Shown here one piece after another: positions 1 through 8,278 of a DNA stretch of 64,000 nucleotides. Origin of the DNA: Novosphingobium sp. JCM 18896 (lineage in GTDB: Bacteria; Pseudomonadota; Alphaproteobacteria; Sphingomonadales; Sphingomonadaceae); the NCBI RefSeq assembly GCF_025938095.1, contig NZ_JAPCZF010000006.1:1-64000 (forward strand), in the 5' to 3' direction. The first letter of the stretch is position 1. Every line of letters begins with the position of its first letter. A program made the translations under genes and the position numbers. Below the pieces are notes generated by a model. It ran no database searches and was not told where the DNA came from. It saw only the letters and a program-made list of their open reading frames with translations.

Positions 1-192
1 CGCCGCGAGCGCTCATACGAGGCTCGTTTGACTGCTCGATATCCACTCGCAAGGCCTCCGTCTGCCCCGCGAACTTCACCCCATCCGCCCACCGCACAAG
101 GCCGGGTTCCGTCGGCGCTTACGCTGGATCTTCGGATCACCGATTTTTAAGCCGTTACCTCAGCACTTAATGAGTCCACTCGTGAGCACACG

Positions 193-222
193 AAAAAGCC
201 CCGCGGAGGAGGTCCGCGGGGC
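193..222 (-). terminator. intrinsic terminator (leftward)
   Basis: A perfect 10-bp stem (198-207 with 213-222) encloses a 5-nt loop. Read on the minus strand it is followed directly by five T residues (the A run at 193-197), the classic intrinsic terminator. Read on the + strand the stem is followed only by a weak AGTTTA. It would stop leftward transcription, possibly of the small ORF at 363-554. Confidence 0.7.
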
Positions 223-362
223 AGTTTATATCAGGGATAAAATAAAGGTATTTCGCCGGCGTGGATTGGATGACGGTCCAACAGGCGCCCGTGGCGATGG
301 GCTAGAGCTATGCCTGTGCGGGAAGAGAGTCCATGGGCAGAGCCGCCCAGTCAGACCAATGC

Positions 363-554
363 CTAGCGCAGGCGCGAGGCGGCATGCGACAATGGTGCCG
401 CGGGCCGCCAGGGGCCGGTATCGCCGCGCTCGAGCGGCATCGCACATCTCTCGCAGTAGGCCTGGTAGCCACCATGCTTGCCATGCGCCACCGACACGGG
501 GAGAGCGCATGCCGTCCGAAGAAGCAGAGGATCGACATTGTCCGAGCCTATCAT
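363..554 (-). CDS. possible small CxxC protein
   Basis: A 63-codon leftward frame whose middle part has protein-like character: a glycine-rich start, then a YCERC motif (one CxxC) and a GPWRP stretch, resembling small metal-binding hypothetical proteins. The true start is uncertain and no good ribosome binding site is visible. It lies upstream of the leftward terminator at 193-222, which is the main contextual support. It could equally be a decayed remnant. Confidence 0.3.
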   Translation of the reverse strand: MIGSDNVDPLLLRTACALPVSVAHGKHGGYQAYCERCAMPLERGDTGPWRPAAPLSHAASRLR

Positions 555-1120
555 GTCGCTGACGGTGCGTAATCCACTAGCTCCGGCCCGTCTGACGACA
601 GATCATAATGAGACGTGCGCACCCGCGGGTCGCGGCGATTGGGGCAGGTTCAAGAAGTTGAAACGGCTACGTAATGTACGACGACCTTTGCCACCGCTCC
701 CATCGGCTTGATCCATACTGGATCATACAGCGTCGCGATGTCGAAGCAATGTTCCCCCTATGCAGCTAGCTTTCCTCAGCGTGCATAAGTTCAAACGGAC
801 CATTTCGGGGTGCCGATGAGTACGAACCGTCAGCCGGACATTGATGAATGCGGCACGTTGCCTGCCGGTCAGCCCCGGTGTAAACTAACCAACTTCGGGG
901 CGTGGGGTAGCCCCGGGCACGACTGCAGCGCAGGTCTGATGGGTGGCTGCGCTGTAGCCATGACGGCCGGTCGATCTCTCGCGAACGCCTCCCTGCACTA
1001 GGTCGTTTGGCGCCAGCTTTGCAGACGTTAGTCGAGCAAGTTCAATCCTCGGAGATCAGGATCGACGTCGGGCCGATAGTTCGAGATCGCTGAAGGCAGG
1101 GTCAGGGGCAACGAGCGACC

Positions 1121-2248
1121 TTAAATGCGCTCAATGAGAGATTTGCTCCAAACCAGCGCGGAATCGATCGCCCAGTCCGCTTGCTGCGGTGACAACCTCG
1201 GGAGCTCATGTTCGCCAGGCCCATGCCCGAAAGGATTGCGAATGTTCCGAAACATGCCTTTGAGCATGTCACCTTCCCAAGCCGCAATGAACCGTCCGCT
1301 GCGCTCGCTGATCAAGTTGTCGATATAGTGGGATGCACCTTTCTCGTTCCCAGTGTTGGCTTTCAGGTGTCCGCTGATGATCTTGATAACCGATTCCAGC
1401 GCCGACACTGCATGGAACGGCGCTGTGCGGTCGTCCGCGTCCCGGCGGTCAAATGCCTCTTTCATCTGCTCGTCAACGCTTCTCCACATCGAATGAGACA
1501 CGAGCTCCCAGAAATACTCGTAAACTTCTTCCTCCACGAGCTCATCGCCTCGCAGCTGAAACAGGCCGTTGTGAAAATGTAGCGGCAAGCCGGCAATCCC
1601 AAGGCGTTCGTTTAGCTCTTCGCTAGCGACAGCAAACCTCTCGTTGAGAGCCTTGTTCTCATCCTTCACGCGATCACGATGGTATGTTGTCAGCTTTGCC
1701 GTCGCTCGCTCGATCTGTGCCCCCCAGTCCTGTCGAGAACGGGTGGGGGACCCACCTCGCGAAACGGGCGGCACAGGAGCTCTACTGACGTATGGCGACC
1801 CACGAGTCTCGTCCTTTTCGAGAGCTTTCGCGATTTCAACGTCTAGCGCAGCGTTCCGTTGCTGAACGTAATCGTAGCCGTACTTGAATGCCTGCTCTAT
1901 GACACTGATGCGATCGTTCAAGAAGTCCTCGAGTGAATCTCCACCCTGCGGGACCTGAAGCATATAGGCTCGAATGATTTGAGGATAGCTGTAACGGTAG
2001 GTACGCAGGTTATTAACATATGTCGGTGCCGATAGATGTTCGACACCAATTTCAATTGCCACTTTATCATGAATTGACCGATAAATACGATCAGTATCCT
2101 CGTCAACCTTCTCGTAGTTCTTACCGGACCAGAGGATTTCCCGCATCATGGCAACGGACTGGACCATCAGGGCCGTCTCGCGCTTGCCCCAAGTATCGAG
2201 AAGTTGCACGCCCTCATAGCGACGACTAAAAATATCCGTAATTGCCAT
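1121..2248 (-). CDS. AbiJ-like abortive infection protein
   Basis: A 375-residue soluble protein. I chose the ATG at 2248 because the family begins close to the motif ITDIFSRR; the longer frame would need a GTG two codons upstream. The N-terminal part (about 1-140) resembles the AbiJ N-terminal domains of phage abortive-infection proteins. The middle (about 150-210) is a charged, probably helical linker. The C-terminal half carries the blocks LHFHNG, ALESVIKIIS, HYIDNL, RNPFGHGPG and a final WAIDSALVWSKSLI, typical of this family's C-terminal domain. Its location beside a CBASS operon supports a defence role. The exact activity is unknown, and the family assignment rests on remembered motif patterns. 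Confidence 0.65.
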   Translation of the reverse strand: MAITDIFSRRYEGVQLLDTWGKRETALMVQSVAMMREILWSGKNYEKVDEDTDRIYRSIHDKVAIEIGVEHLSAPTYVNNLRTYRYSYPQIIRAYMLQVPQGGDSLEDFLNDRISVIEQAFKYGYDYVQQRNAALDVEIAKALEKDETRGSPYVSRAPVPPVSRGGSPTRSRQDWGAQIERATAKLTTYHRDRVKDENKALNERFAVASEELNERLGIAGLPLHFHNGLFQLRGDELVEEEVYEYFWELVSHSMWRSVDEQMKEAFDRRDADDRTAPFHAVSALESVIKIISGHLKANTGNEKGASHYIDNLISERSGRFIAAWEGDMLKGMFRNIRNPFGHGPGEHELPRLSPQQADWAIDSALVWSKSLIERI

Positions 2249-2254
2249 ACACAC

Positions 2255-2556
2255 TCGTCGTCAGAATTTAGAATGCGGGTGCTGTCTAGAGGGCCAGGGT
2301 ATGGCTCTATCCTCAAAACTGCGCGGTCAATCAGCATATTCGATGAGGCGATGCCTGAGCAACCTCCGTTCATCAAGTTCGCGTGCTCAATGGGTTCGAC
2401 TAGCCGCCAATCCCCTTCCAATGCTAGCCATCTACGAATGAGCGATCCTCTTGAAGAGACCGAAGCGCCGCCAGCTTGCACTGTGGACCAATTAGATTTT
2501 GATAACCCATCGGCACTGGTCAGGAGCTCAAACGTGGCCCCCTACGACCGCCGCCA
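2255..2556. other. intergenic gap in defence island
   Basis: About 300 bp between the AbiJ-like gene and the end of the CapP-like gene, both leftward. It presumably holds the AbiJ-like promoter. I see no good -35/-10 pair and no terminator hairpin. Frames crossing it (2167-2481 minus, 2204-2560 plus) look non-coding. Confidence 0.4.
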
Positions 2557-3420
2557 TTAGTATCGAAACCTTGGCTTATAACGCTCTTCAAGCGAAACTT
2601 CTTCGTCGATCTGATCCTCCTCAACCTCGTCAACGAGCAGAAGGACAGTTTGAAACCCGTCCGCCTGATCAAGGCGCTGCATTCGCACGGAGGGCAGTCG
2701 CCCTTGACGCTCGGTTCGCAGCCAGTCTGTCGCATCTGTCTCCGACCATGCCATCTCAAAGTTTGCCCCGACCAAACAGTCTGAGGGCGCTGGATCGCCA
2801 GGGCGGATCGACAGTGACGGAAACGATCGCGAGGGGCGCGAATAGCGGACCTTGCCGTTGCGCAGAAAAACGAAGGCGCACGATTCGCATGACAGCTCGA
2901 TATAGCGATTGGCCGCAGCTTCGATGCTGACCAAGTACGTCGAAGCGATGGCGCGAAGGTGACGAATATCCGGTGAACCAAGTTCGTCCATTTGCGCAAC
3001 GAACCAAGGCTTGGGCATTAATAGACCCGCCGCGAAGCGATTGGCCTGAGCTTCCTCTTTCTGGTGCCAGGTTTCGCGCCGGTTCTCTAGCATATCTCGG
3101 GACGTGCAGCGTTTGTCGCCTCGGTGTGCACCAATCAGATAGTGACCCAACTCGTGTCCGACAGTGAACCGTCGCCGAGGTACCGACAGGCCTGCCGCTG
3201 ACAAGATGACACCTTTGGTCTTATCGATGTCGGTCATGAGGGCGCCCACGAACCCCTCGACTTCGAGGTCACGGTATTCGAGGATTCCCACTGTTAGGCC
3301 AAATGCCTCGATATCGACAGGCGGACGCCACGCAGGGTGATGATCGAGGATGACGCTGAGAAGGCGCTCAGGGGAACCGCAATCCGCGAGCTCCATCAGC
3401 AGTTCCTCGTTCACCGTCAT
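2557..3420 (-). CDS. capP: CapP-like ImmA/IrrE metallopeptidase
   Basis: A 287-residue protein of the ImmA/IrrE (COG2856) family. The zinc site is explicit: HELGH at about residues 92-96, followed by the downstream glutamate block EEAQANRFAAGLLMP typical of the family. The C-terminal half contains several cysteines (SCESC) and fits the sensor domain of such regulators. Its start overlaps the stop of the upstream XRE gene by 4 bp (ATGA), so the two are translationally coupled. XRE plus ImmA/IrrE pairs next to CBASS operons are known as CapH/CapP: CapP is activated by single-stranded DNA and cleaves CapH, derepressing CBASS. That role is inferred here from family and position. Confidence 0.85.
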   Translation of the reverse strand: MTVNEELLMELADCGSPERLLSVILDHHPAWRPPVDIEAFGLTVGILEYRDLEVEGFVGALMTDIDKTKGVILSAAGLSVPRRRFTVGHELGHYLIGAHRGDKRCTSRDMLENRRETWHQKEEAQANRFAAGLLMPKPWFVAQMDELGSPDIRHLRAIASTYLVSIEAAANRYIELSCESCAFVFLRNGKVRYSRPSRSFPSLSIRPGDPAPSDCLVGANFEMAWSETDATDWLRTERQGRLPSVRMQRLDQADGFQTVLLLVDEVEEDQIDEEVSLEERYKPRFRY

Positions 3421-3731
3421 TTCTGCTTGAGCCTTTCAGCGAGTGACCGGAGCACTTCCCAGTCGCCTTCTGAGATGTCCCCGCCGAACTCGCGGAAGAA
3501 CTGCAATGCGGCGGGATCCTCGACCTCCTCGTCGCCGATTAAGAACGCGATCGTCACCGAAAAATGATCCGCAAGTTTACGCACGAGTTCGATCCCCGGA
3601 TTGCGACTTCTACCGGTTTCGAGTTCCCATATGTGCGCCTTTGACACGCCGACCGCGTCTGCGACCTGCTGCAAGGACTGCCTACTCCTGGCGCGAAGGT
3701 CCTTGAGCGTGCTGGCAATTGACAACGTCAT
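3417..3731 (-). CDS. capH: CapH-like XRE repressor
   Basis: A 104-residue protein with an N-terminal helix-turn-helix of the Cro/C1 type: SLQQVADAVGVSKAHIWELETG at about residues 19-40 (given here as a motif region, with QQVADAVGVS and HIWELE as its core). The C-terminal third is short and acidic and probably dimerises or receives the CapP cut. The gene is divergent from the CBASS operon, and the shared intergenic region carries repeated elements on both -10 boxes, so autoregulation and repression of CBASS are likely. A GGGGAGAA ribosome binding site precedes the ATG. Confidence 0.85.
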   Translation of the reverse strand: MTLSIASTLKDLRARSRQSLQQVADAVGVSKAHIWELETGRSRNPGIELVRKLADHFSVTIAFLIGDEEVEDPAALQFFREFGGDISEGDWEVLRSLAERLKQK

Positions 3732-3764
3732 TTCTCCCCGACGCCAATCGGCGCCGTCTGCTTG

Positions 3765-3822
3765 ATCTTACGACACGTGCGCCAGAATTTACAAGTGCGC
3801 CGTCGTATGGTATATCTTACGA
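3765..3822. promoter_or_regulatory. divergent capH/CBASS promoter and operators
   Basis: Rightward promoter: TTTACA (3788-3793), 17-bp spacer, TATATC (3811-3816), 27 bp before the capV ATG. Leftward promoter: TTGTAA (complement of 3789-3794), 18-bp spacer, TAAGAT (complement of 3765-3770). The -35 boxes overlap. The 9-mer ATCTTACGA occurs at 3765-3773 and 3814-3822, on the leftward and rightward -10 boxes respectively, and GTGCGCC is repeated at 3777-3783 and 3795-3801. A repressor binding both copies would silence both directions. Confidence 0.65.
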
Positions 3823-3842
3823 AATTGAAGAAAGGGTATGCT

Positions 3843-4871
3843 ATGGCGTCCGATTCTGCGGACGATACAACGAAGAGACACCTTCCTCGCCGCATCCTGG
3901 CGATCGATGGAGGTGGGCTGAAAGGTGCGATGCCGGCGGCATTTTTGGCGGAACTTGAACGACTGACCGGAAAGCGCGTCGTCGACCAGTTCGACCTCAT
4001 TGCGGGGACTTCCACGGGCGGCATAATCGCCTTGGGGCTGGGGCTCGGCATTTCCGCCGAGGATATCTGTCGGTTTTATGTGGATCGGGGACCCGCGATC
4101 TTCGACCAAGCTCCGTTAGGAGGGAGGTTCACCGCTGCCAAACACGCTTGGCGAAAGCTCGCCCGTACGCTGAAGCACATCGGAACCGCTAAATACGGTT
4201 CTGACGAATTGCGCAGCGCGCTGGAGGACGTTTTCGGAGACAGCTCGATTGGCGATAGCATTACGCGGCTGGTGATTCCGGCATTTGATTCTGCGCATGG
4301 CGGACCTTACGTGTTCAAGACCGCCCACCACCCACGCTTCAAAGTAGATTACGAGCGCAGGGCGGTCGATGCGGCACTGGCGACAGCAGCTGCACCCTCC
4401 TTCTTGCCAGCGCACAGCTTCGACGGCGCCTCGCACCTGCTGGATGGTGGGATCTGGGCGAATAATCCGATGGGCTCGGCCGCAATTGAAGCGGCCTCTA
4501 CCCTCAAGTGGGACATGGGAGAGACCCGCATGCTCTCGCTTGGCTGCACCGATACCGTTCATCCAGTGAAAGACATGGTCGGGCTGAAGGACGTCAAGTG
4601 GTTACTGGAACTAATGTTCCAGGGGCAGGATCGCTTCAGTCAGGCGACAGCCAAGCTGCTGTTGGGCCACCCGCACACCAATCCGCACCTTCGACGCATA
4701 AACGCGATGGTCGACCCAGGTTTTGTCGCGCTCGACGACGCATCGAAGATTGAGACGCTGGTCAGGATGGGGCGCGCGAGCGCGCGTAACCACCTGCCCG
4801 ACATGGAAAGCTGTTTCTTCATCGGTACTCGGGAGCCGTTCGTCCCGTTCCACCCTGCAAGGGAGTCTTGA
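3843..4871 (+). CDS. capV: CBASS patatin phospholipase effector (CapV)
   Basis: A 342-residue patatin-like phospholipase. The ATG at 3843 follows a GAAGAAAGGG ribosome binding site, and residue 18 onward is the canonical start of the fold. The oxyanion motif DGGGLKG is at 22-28, the nucleophile elbow GTSTG at 55-59 (Ser57), and the dyad aspartate lies in the later DGGIWANNP motif. In CBASS, CapV enzymes are activated by the cyclic nucleotide of the adjacent CD-NTase and degrade the inner membrane of phage-infected cells. It is the first gene of the operon; its stop is 1 nt before the cyclase ATG, pointing to translational coupling. Confidence 0.93.
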   Translation: MASDSADDTTKRHLPRRILAIDGGGLKGAMPAAFLAELERLTGKRVVDQFDLIAGTSTGGIIALGLGLGISAEDICRFYVDRGPAIFDQAPLGGRFTAAKHAWRKLARTLKHIGTAKYGSDELRSALEDVFGDSSIGDSITRLVIPAFDSAHGGPYVFKTAHHPRFKVDYERRAVDAALATAAAPSFLPAHSFDGASHLLDGGIWANNPMGSAAIEAASTLKWDMGETRMLSLGCTDTVHPVKDMVGLKDVKWLLELMFQGQDRFSQATAKLLLGHPHTNPHLRRINAMVDPGFVALDDASKIETLVRMGRASARNHLPDMESCFFIGTREPFVPFHPARES

Positions 4872-4872
4872 G

Positions 4873-6024
4873 ATGCTGCATTCCCGCCCCGTCAATCGCT
4901 TCTACGATGATTTGCTTGCGGATGTTGCCCGCAAGATCCAGCTTTCGCCAACGGCCTACGATGAAGCGGTGGATCACTTCGGCGCGGTGAGTCGCTACCT
5001 CGATGACGAGGCGAGCGGACTTTCGGGCTACGATCCGGTGATTTATCCGCAGGGATCCTTTCGCATGGGATCGACGATCTCCGCTTATGACGATCGCGAA
5101 GATTATGACATCGACCTTCTTCTAGAGATGGCGCTGCATCCTGATTCCGACCCTGAGCAGGTGCTGCGGCTCGTGGCGCGTTCCCTCGAAGCCGGTAAAG
5201 GCCGGCTGAAGTTCACGACATGCGAGTTGAAGAAGCGCTGCGTCACACTCGGCTATTCCAACATGCATTTGGACGTAACCCCCGCGGTCCTTATGCCCGG
5301 TCGCGATGCTAGGGTTGTTACTATTTTCGATAGGCACCCCGATCGGCCTAACCACGCATTGGCGAACCCGGAAGGTTTTGCAAATTGGTTCGATGCTGCG
5401 GTGCGGCCGCGCAGCGTCATCGCTAAACGCTCCGTCCGTGCACAGATCGTGCCCGTTCCTGAGCAAACTCCGGCCGACGCCAAGCCCGATCGTCTTCTCG
5501 CCGTGCAACTGCTGAAGCGTTATCGAGACCTTCGCTGCGACGCTGGGCGCTATGACCGCTGTCCATCTGTTCTCCTTTCGCGCATCGCGGCGGAGGCCCC
5601 CCAGGGCTCGGGTTTGGTCTCTGACTTCCGGCTCGCATCGATCCACGTCGCGCAGAGTGTCTCGGCAAATCCGCTACACGTCGTCAACCCAGCATGCCCC
5701 GAAGACGTTCTCTCCGACCGATGGCCGAAGCACACCGATGCGAACTACCGTTTTGCGCGAGACCTGATGCAGCTTGTTGTGCATCTCGATGAGCTTGTCC
5801 GGGAGGATGGCACACAGACCCGCAAGGCGGAGATCCTACGAACCCTTTTTGGCGAGAACGCCGCAATGGATGGTTACCGCCGCGCGACTGAGCGGGCTGC
5901 AGAGCAGAGCCGTGCTGGCCGCTTCGCAGCAGCGGGGTCGGGCGCGGTCAGCTTCTCCGGTTCGACGTCCTCACGCAGCGTCGCCGCTCCGCCACATCGT
6001 TTCTACTGCGGCCCGGCGCGATGA
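4873..6024 (+). CDS. CBASS CD-NTase (cyclic nucleotide synthase)
   Basis: A 383-residue cGAS/DncV-like nucleotidyltransferase. The active-site signature is clear: QGSFRMGS at about 60-67 followed by DYDIDLL with metal-binding Asp79 and Asp81; a further acidic residue in HLDVTP probably completes the triad. It makes the cyclic oligonucleotide signal that activates the upstream patatin. The clade and product cannot be assigned by eye. The stop overlaps the next ATG by 4 bp. In type II CBASS an E2-like partner conjugates the CD-NTase C-terminus; the deduced end here is FYCGPAR, which is worth comparing with characterised substrates because many end in glycine or alanine. Confidence 0.92.
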   Translation: MLHSRPVNRFYDDLLADVARKIQLSPTAYDEAVDHFGAVSRYLDDEASGLSGYDPVIYPQGSFRMGSTISAYDDREDYDIDLLLEMALHPDSDPEQVLRLVARSLEAGKGRLKFTTCELKKRCVTLGYSNMHLDVTPAVLMPGRDARVVTIFDRHPDRPNHALANPEGFANWFDAAVRPRSVIAKRSVRAQIVPVPEQTPADAKPDRLLAVQLLKRYRDLRCDAGRYDRCPSVLLSRIAAEAPQGSGLVSDFRLASIHVAQSVSANPLHVVNPACPEDVLSDRWPKHTDANYRFARDLMQLVVHLDELVREDGTQTRKAEILRTLFGENAAMDGYRRATERAAEQSRAGRFAAAGSGAVSFSGSTSSRSVAAPPHRFYCGPAR

Positions 6025-6695
6025 TCCCCCTGGTCGACCGCGCGATGCCTCTACCTCTCTTCTGGGACGAGCCTGCGTTCTCGCCCGGATCAAGCCATTG
6101 GCAGGATCGCTTTGGGCGGCGTCTTGGTTGGAGGCAGGAGGACGCCATGCGACGCCTTTTCCCAGCCCTTCGGCCAGTCATTAGTTTACCGTGGATCACA
6201 ATCTGGGAAGGTGAGCTTTGTCCTCTCTCAAGTTCATATCGAGTTCGAATTACCGATTGCCGCGGGTGCAGAGACGAGCAATTGACCTTCATGGCACGTT
6301 GGCCAGTCGCACGGGTGTTATCTCCGCTTTCGCCGCGTGAGGATAAAGCCATCCCACATCTTTATGGACTGTATGACGATCCTCGCGGCGCGGAACTCTG
6401 CCTTTATTATCCAGATGGCGCTGAGTGGTCCGAAGGTATGCTCCTTGCGGAAACGATCGTGCCTTGGACCGCGGAATGGCTGTTTTACTACGAGATGTGG
6501 CAGGTCACCGGCACCTGGGGTGGTCCAGAGGCTCCGCACGCGGAAATGCCCCGACGGGAAGAACAAGTCGACGTAGCCGCCAAGCGCGTGCCATCGACAC
6601 CGACGCGCACCGTCCACGCCCCCTTACTGCGGTCGTTGAATTATCTTATGGCGCGGCCGTCCGAACGGGCGTTGCCCGAAACACTCGCGGCTTAG
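6021..6695 (+). CDS. cap2: CBASS E2-like conjugation protein
   Basis: A 224-residue protein that overlaps the cyclase stop by 4 bp. It matches the E2-only ancillary protein of short type II CBASS: a WPVARVLSP strand region, then HLY, then ELCLYYPDG with the candidate catalytic Cys127, followed by the diagnostic ETIVPWTAEWLFYYEMW and TGTWGG blocks. No E1 or JAB domain is encoded nearby, so this is the short form of the system. E2-like proteins of this class attach to or prime the CD-NTase and raise its activity. The tail after about residue 185 looks unstructured. The call rests on motif memory; profile comparison with Cap2-short proteins would settle it. Confidence 0.78.
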   Translation: MIPLVDRAMPLPLFWDEPAFSPGSSHWQDRFGRRLGWRQEDAMRRLFPALRPVISLPWITIWEGELCPLSSSYRVRITDCRGCRDEQLTFMARWPVARVLSPLSPREDKAIPHLYGLYDDPRGAELCLYYPDGAEWSEGMLLAETIVPWTAEWLFYYEMWQVTGTWGGPEAPHAEMPRREEQVDVAAKRVPSTPTRTVHAPLLRSLNYLMARPSERALPETLAA

Positions 6696-6799
6696 CGCAA
6701 GGCCACTCCGTCGCTCATCGAACTGATTTCCGCGAGGCATTGTTAGGCCCGCATTGAGGCGGTTTTATCTAGCCTCAACAGTTCTTTCGGAGCGGTGAT

Positions 6800-6875
6800 T
6801 GGTGGGCGCTGACGGGCTCGAACCGCCGACCCTCTCGGTGTAAACGAGATGCTCTACCAACTGAGCTAAGCGCCC
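6800..6875 (-). tRNA. tRNA-Val(TAC)
   Basis: A complete 76-nt tRNA with encoded CCA. The acceptor stem GGGCGCT (6869-6875) pairs with AGCGCCC (6804-6810); the D arm contains AGCTCAGTTGGTAGAGC, the anticodon loop is TTTACAC with anticodon TAC (valine), and the T arm carries GGTTCGAGCC. Its 5' half (6835-6875) is identical to the prophage attR, so the current gene is a chimera of prophage-side core and host 3' half, and everything upstream of it, including its promoter, is now prophage DNA. Confidence 0.97.
6835..6875. repeat. attL core (41 bp)
   Basis: The 41 bp from the anticodon loop to the 5' end of the tRNA-Val are repeated without mismatch at 50803-50843. This copy is part of the intact tRNA gene and lies 25 bp from the integrase stop, the usual attL/int arrangement. 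Confidence 0.95.
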
Positions 6876-6897
6876 CACCTGCCATGAAAGCCCGTGA

Positions 6898-6926
6898 ATA
6901 CTATGCTTTTACCCCCGCCTTTGCAA
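6898..6926 (-). promoter_or_regulatory. prophage-supplied promoter for tRNA-Val
   Basis: On the minus strand TTGCAA (6921-6926) and TAGTAT (6898-6903) are separated by exactly 17 bp, and the -10 box ends 22 bp before the first base of the tRNA. The -10 box includes the integrase stop codon TAG. This would give a transcript with a leader of roughly 15 nt, normal for a tRNA, and would replace the host promoter lost at integration. Confidence 0.6.
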
Positions 6927-8127
6927 GCGTAATCGGCTTGCCTCTGACAGGAATGGTCCGCAAGTGGTCCGCGCGCCAGGTGGTCGCTTCACGCTCTACG
7001 GATTGAAACAGCTTCGTCAACGCCCTGACTGCCTTGGGGCAATTATACGGATCGAAGTGCAGGTAATTCTTGGCCGTGGTCTTGGCGACGCCGCGGTGCC
7101 GGGGGATGTGGCCGACGATCCCTGACATCTGCGCGCCGGGTACGCCCTGCTCGTCCATGAAGGTCGATACGGTGTGCCGGAAGCCATATGCCAGGGCCTC
7201 ATCCGGCAGCCCGAGCACGCGGCTCATAGTCTTCCACCAGCGCTTGCGGCTCTTGACCGGGGGGTGCGGGTTGGCTTTCCACGCCTCCAGTATCTCGGCC
7301 AGCGGCTTGATGACGGGCACGACCGGGTTCTGCTTGTCGGTCCACGCCACGCCGGGGCGCTGCAAGTCGAGCACGGGACCATGCCATTGCGTCGCCGGAT
7401 CGAACGCCAAGGCCACGCCAGGGCGGCAGCCGGTGGCCAGCATCATGGCAAGCCAACGATAGGCCTCGATGTCGTCCTGAGCATAGCCGAAGATCGACCC
7501 AAGCTGCTTGGGCGTATAGATGAAGTCGCGCGGGCCCGACCGAAGGTTGCGGCTTACCGATGCGATCTTAGGAGCGGTGATCCTGCCTTCGGCCTCCGCG
7601 TGATGCAGGGCCGCCCGCAAGTCCTCGATATTGCGCTGGACCGTCTCGCCAGTCACGCCGGCCGAGGTGTTGGAGAACACCTTGCCGTTCCATGGTACTG
7701 CATAGCTATGCGGACCCATGCGCCAGCGCCGGAAGCGCGCGACCATGCTCTTGGTCACGTCGGCCACCTTGGCGCCCGTGGTGAGCTCGTCCTGTTGGAG
7801 GAAGCCGATCCACGCGCGGAAGCTGCTCTTGACGGTATCGAGGCGCTTCACGTCCGGACCGTGCTCGGTGAGATAGTGGAACAGGTGCGGCACTAGATCA
7901 GCCTGGCTGGCGGGCTGGTCCTTGCTCTTGGACCGCTGCTCAGCTTCATAGGCGCGCAAGACCTCTTGGGCCTTTTCATGGTCTAGTGTCCGGCACTTAG
8001 TGCTTCGATAGACAACGGACCGCGACTTGTCGGAGTAGGATGCAATCTGCCAGATGTCCGGCGACTTCCCGTCTCGGCGCTTGGCGAGCCAATAATCTCC
8101 GACGCGGAACTCGGGTTCTCGGGGCAT
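6901..8127 (-). CDS. int: tyrosine recombinase / phage integrase
   Basis: A 408-residue tyrosine recombinase. The first ~65 residues form an arm-type binding region, residues ~75-190 a SAM-like core-binding domain, and the C-terminal half the catalytic domain. Catalytic residues are visible: Arg in ATGCRPG, the YGFRHTVST box (His and Arg), GHIPRH, and the tyrosine nucleophile in KNYLHFDP. It directs integration at the 5' half of the tRNA-Val next to its 3' end. The tRNA promoter overlaps its last codons. Confidence 0.95.
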   Translation of the reverse strand: MPREPEFRVGDYWLAKRRDGKSPDIWQIASYSDKSRSVVYRSTKCRTLDHEKAQEVLRAYEAEQRSKSKDQPASQADLVPHLFHYLTEHGPDVKRLDTVKSSFRAWIGFLQQDELTTGAKVADVTKSMVARFRRWRMGPHSYAVPWNGKVFSNTSAGVTGETVQRNIEDLRAALHHAEAEGRITAPKIASVSRNLRSGPRDFIYTPKQLGSIFGYAQDDIEAYRWLAMMLATGCRPGVALAFDPATQWHGPVLDLQRPGVAWTDKQNPVVPVIKPLAEILEAWKANPHPPVKSRKRWWKTMSRVLGLPDEALAYGFRHTVSTFMDEQGVPGAQMSGIVGHIPRHRGVAKTTAKNYLHFDPYNCPKAVRALTKLFQSVEREATTWRADHLRTIPVRGKPITLAKAGVKA

Positions 8128-8267
8128 AGTTCGTCGGCTTCCTTGGTGGCCAGCATCTTGAGTACGCCGAAGCCGGCCAGCTCCTGCATCTGTTCGAGCG
8201 TGAATGTCGCGCCTGTGCCGTTGCGTAAAGCGCGGCGGAATTTCGAGGCGATCGTCTGCGCCGTCAC
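7983..8267 (-). CDS. small phage protein upstream of integrase
   Basis: A 94-codon frame from a GTG at 8267 preceded by GGAG. The first half (SKFRRALRNGTGATFTLEQ and following, given as positions ~6-24) is protein-like, ending near ADELCP, and resembles short control proteins found next to integrases of sphingomonad prophages. The last third overlaps the integrase start by 145 bp in another frame and looks less natural. Its position suits an excisionase, but no clear helix-turn-helix is visible. Confidence 0.45.
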   Translation of the reverse strand: MTAQTIASKFRRALRNGTGATFTLEQMQELAGFGVLKMLATKEADELCPENPSSASEIIGSPSAETGSRRTSGRLHPTPTSRGPLSIEALSAGH

Positions 8268-8278
8268 CGCACGCTCCC

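Larger units (their letters stand above)
1..1100. other. left flank without a confident gene
   Basis: No reading frame here has convincing protein character. A frame on the + strand is open from base 1 to a stop at 148-150 and could be the last 49 codons of a gene cut by the window edge, but it is proline- and arginine-rich and I do not recognise it. Longer frames at 170-562 and 810-1001 lack plausible ribosome binding sites. Apart from the hairpin at 198-222 and a possible small leftward ORF at 363-554 I see nothing to annotate. Confidence 0.5.

Noticed and set aside
1..150. Partial + strand CDS at the window edge
   Set aside because: Open to the edge but low complexity and unrecognised; evidence too weak to call.
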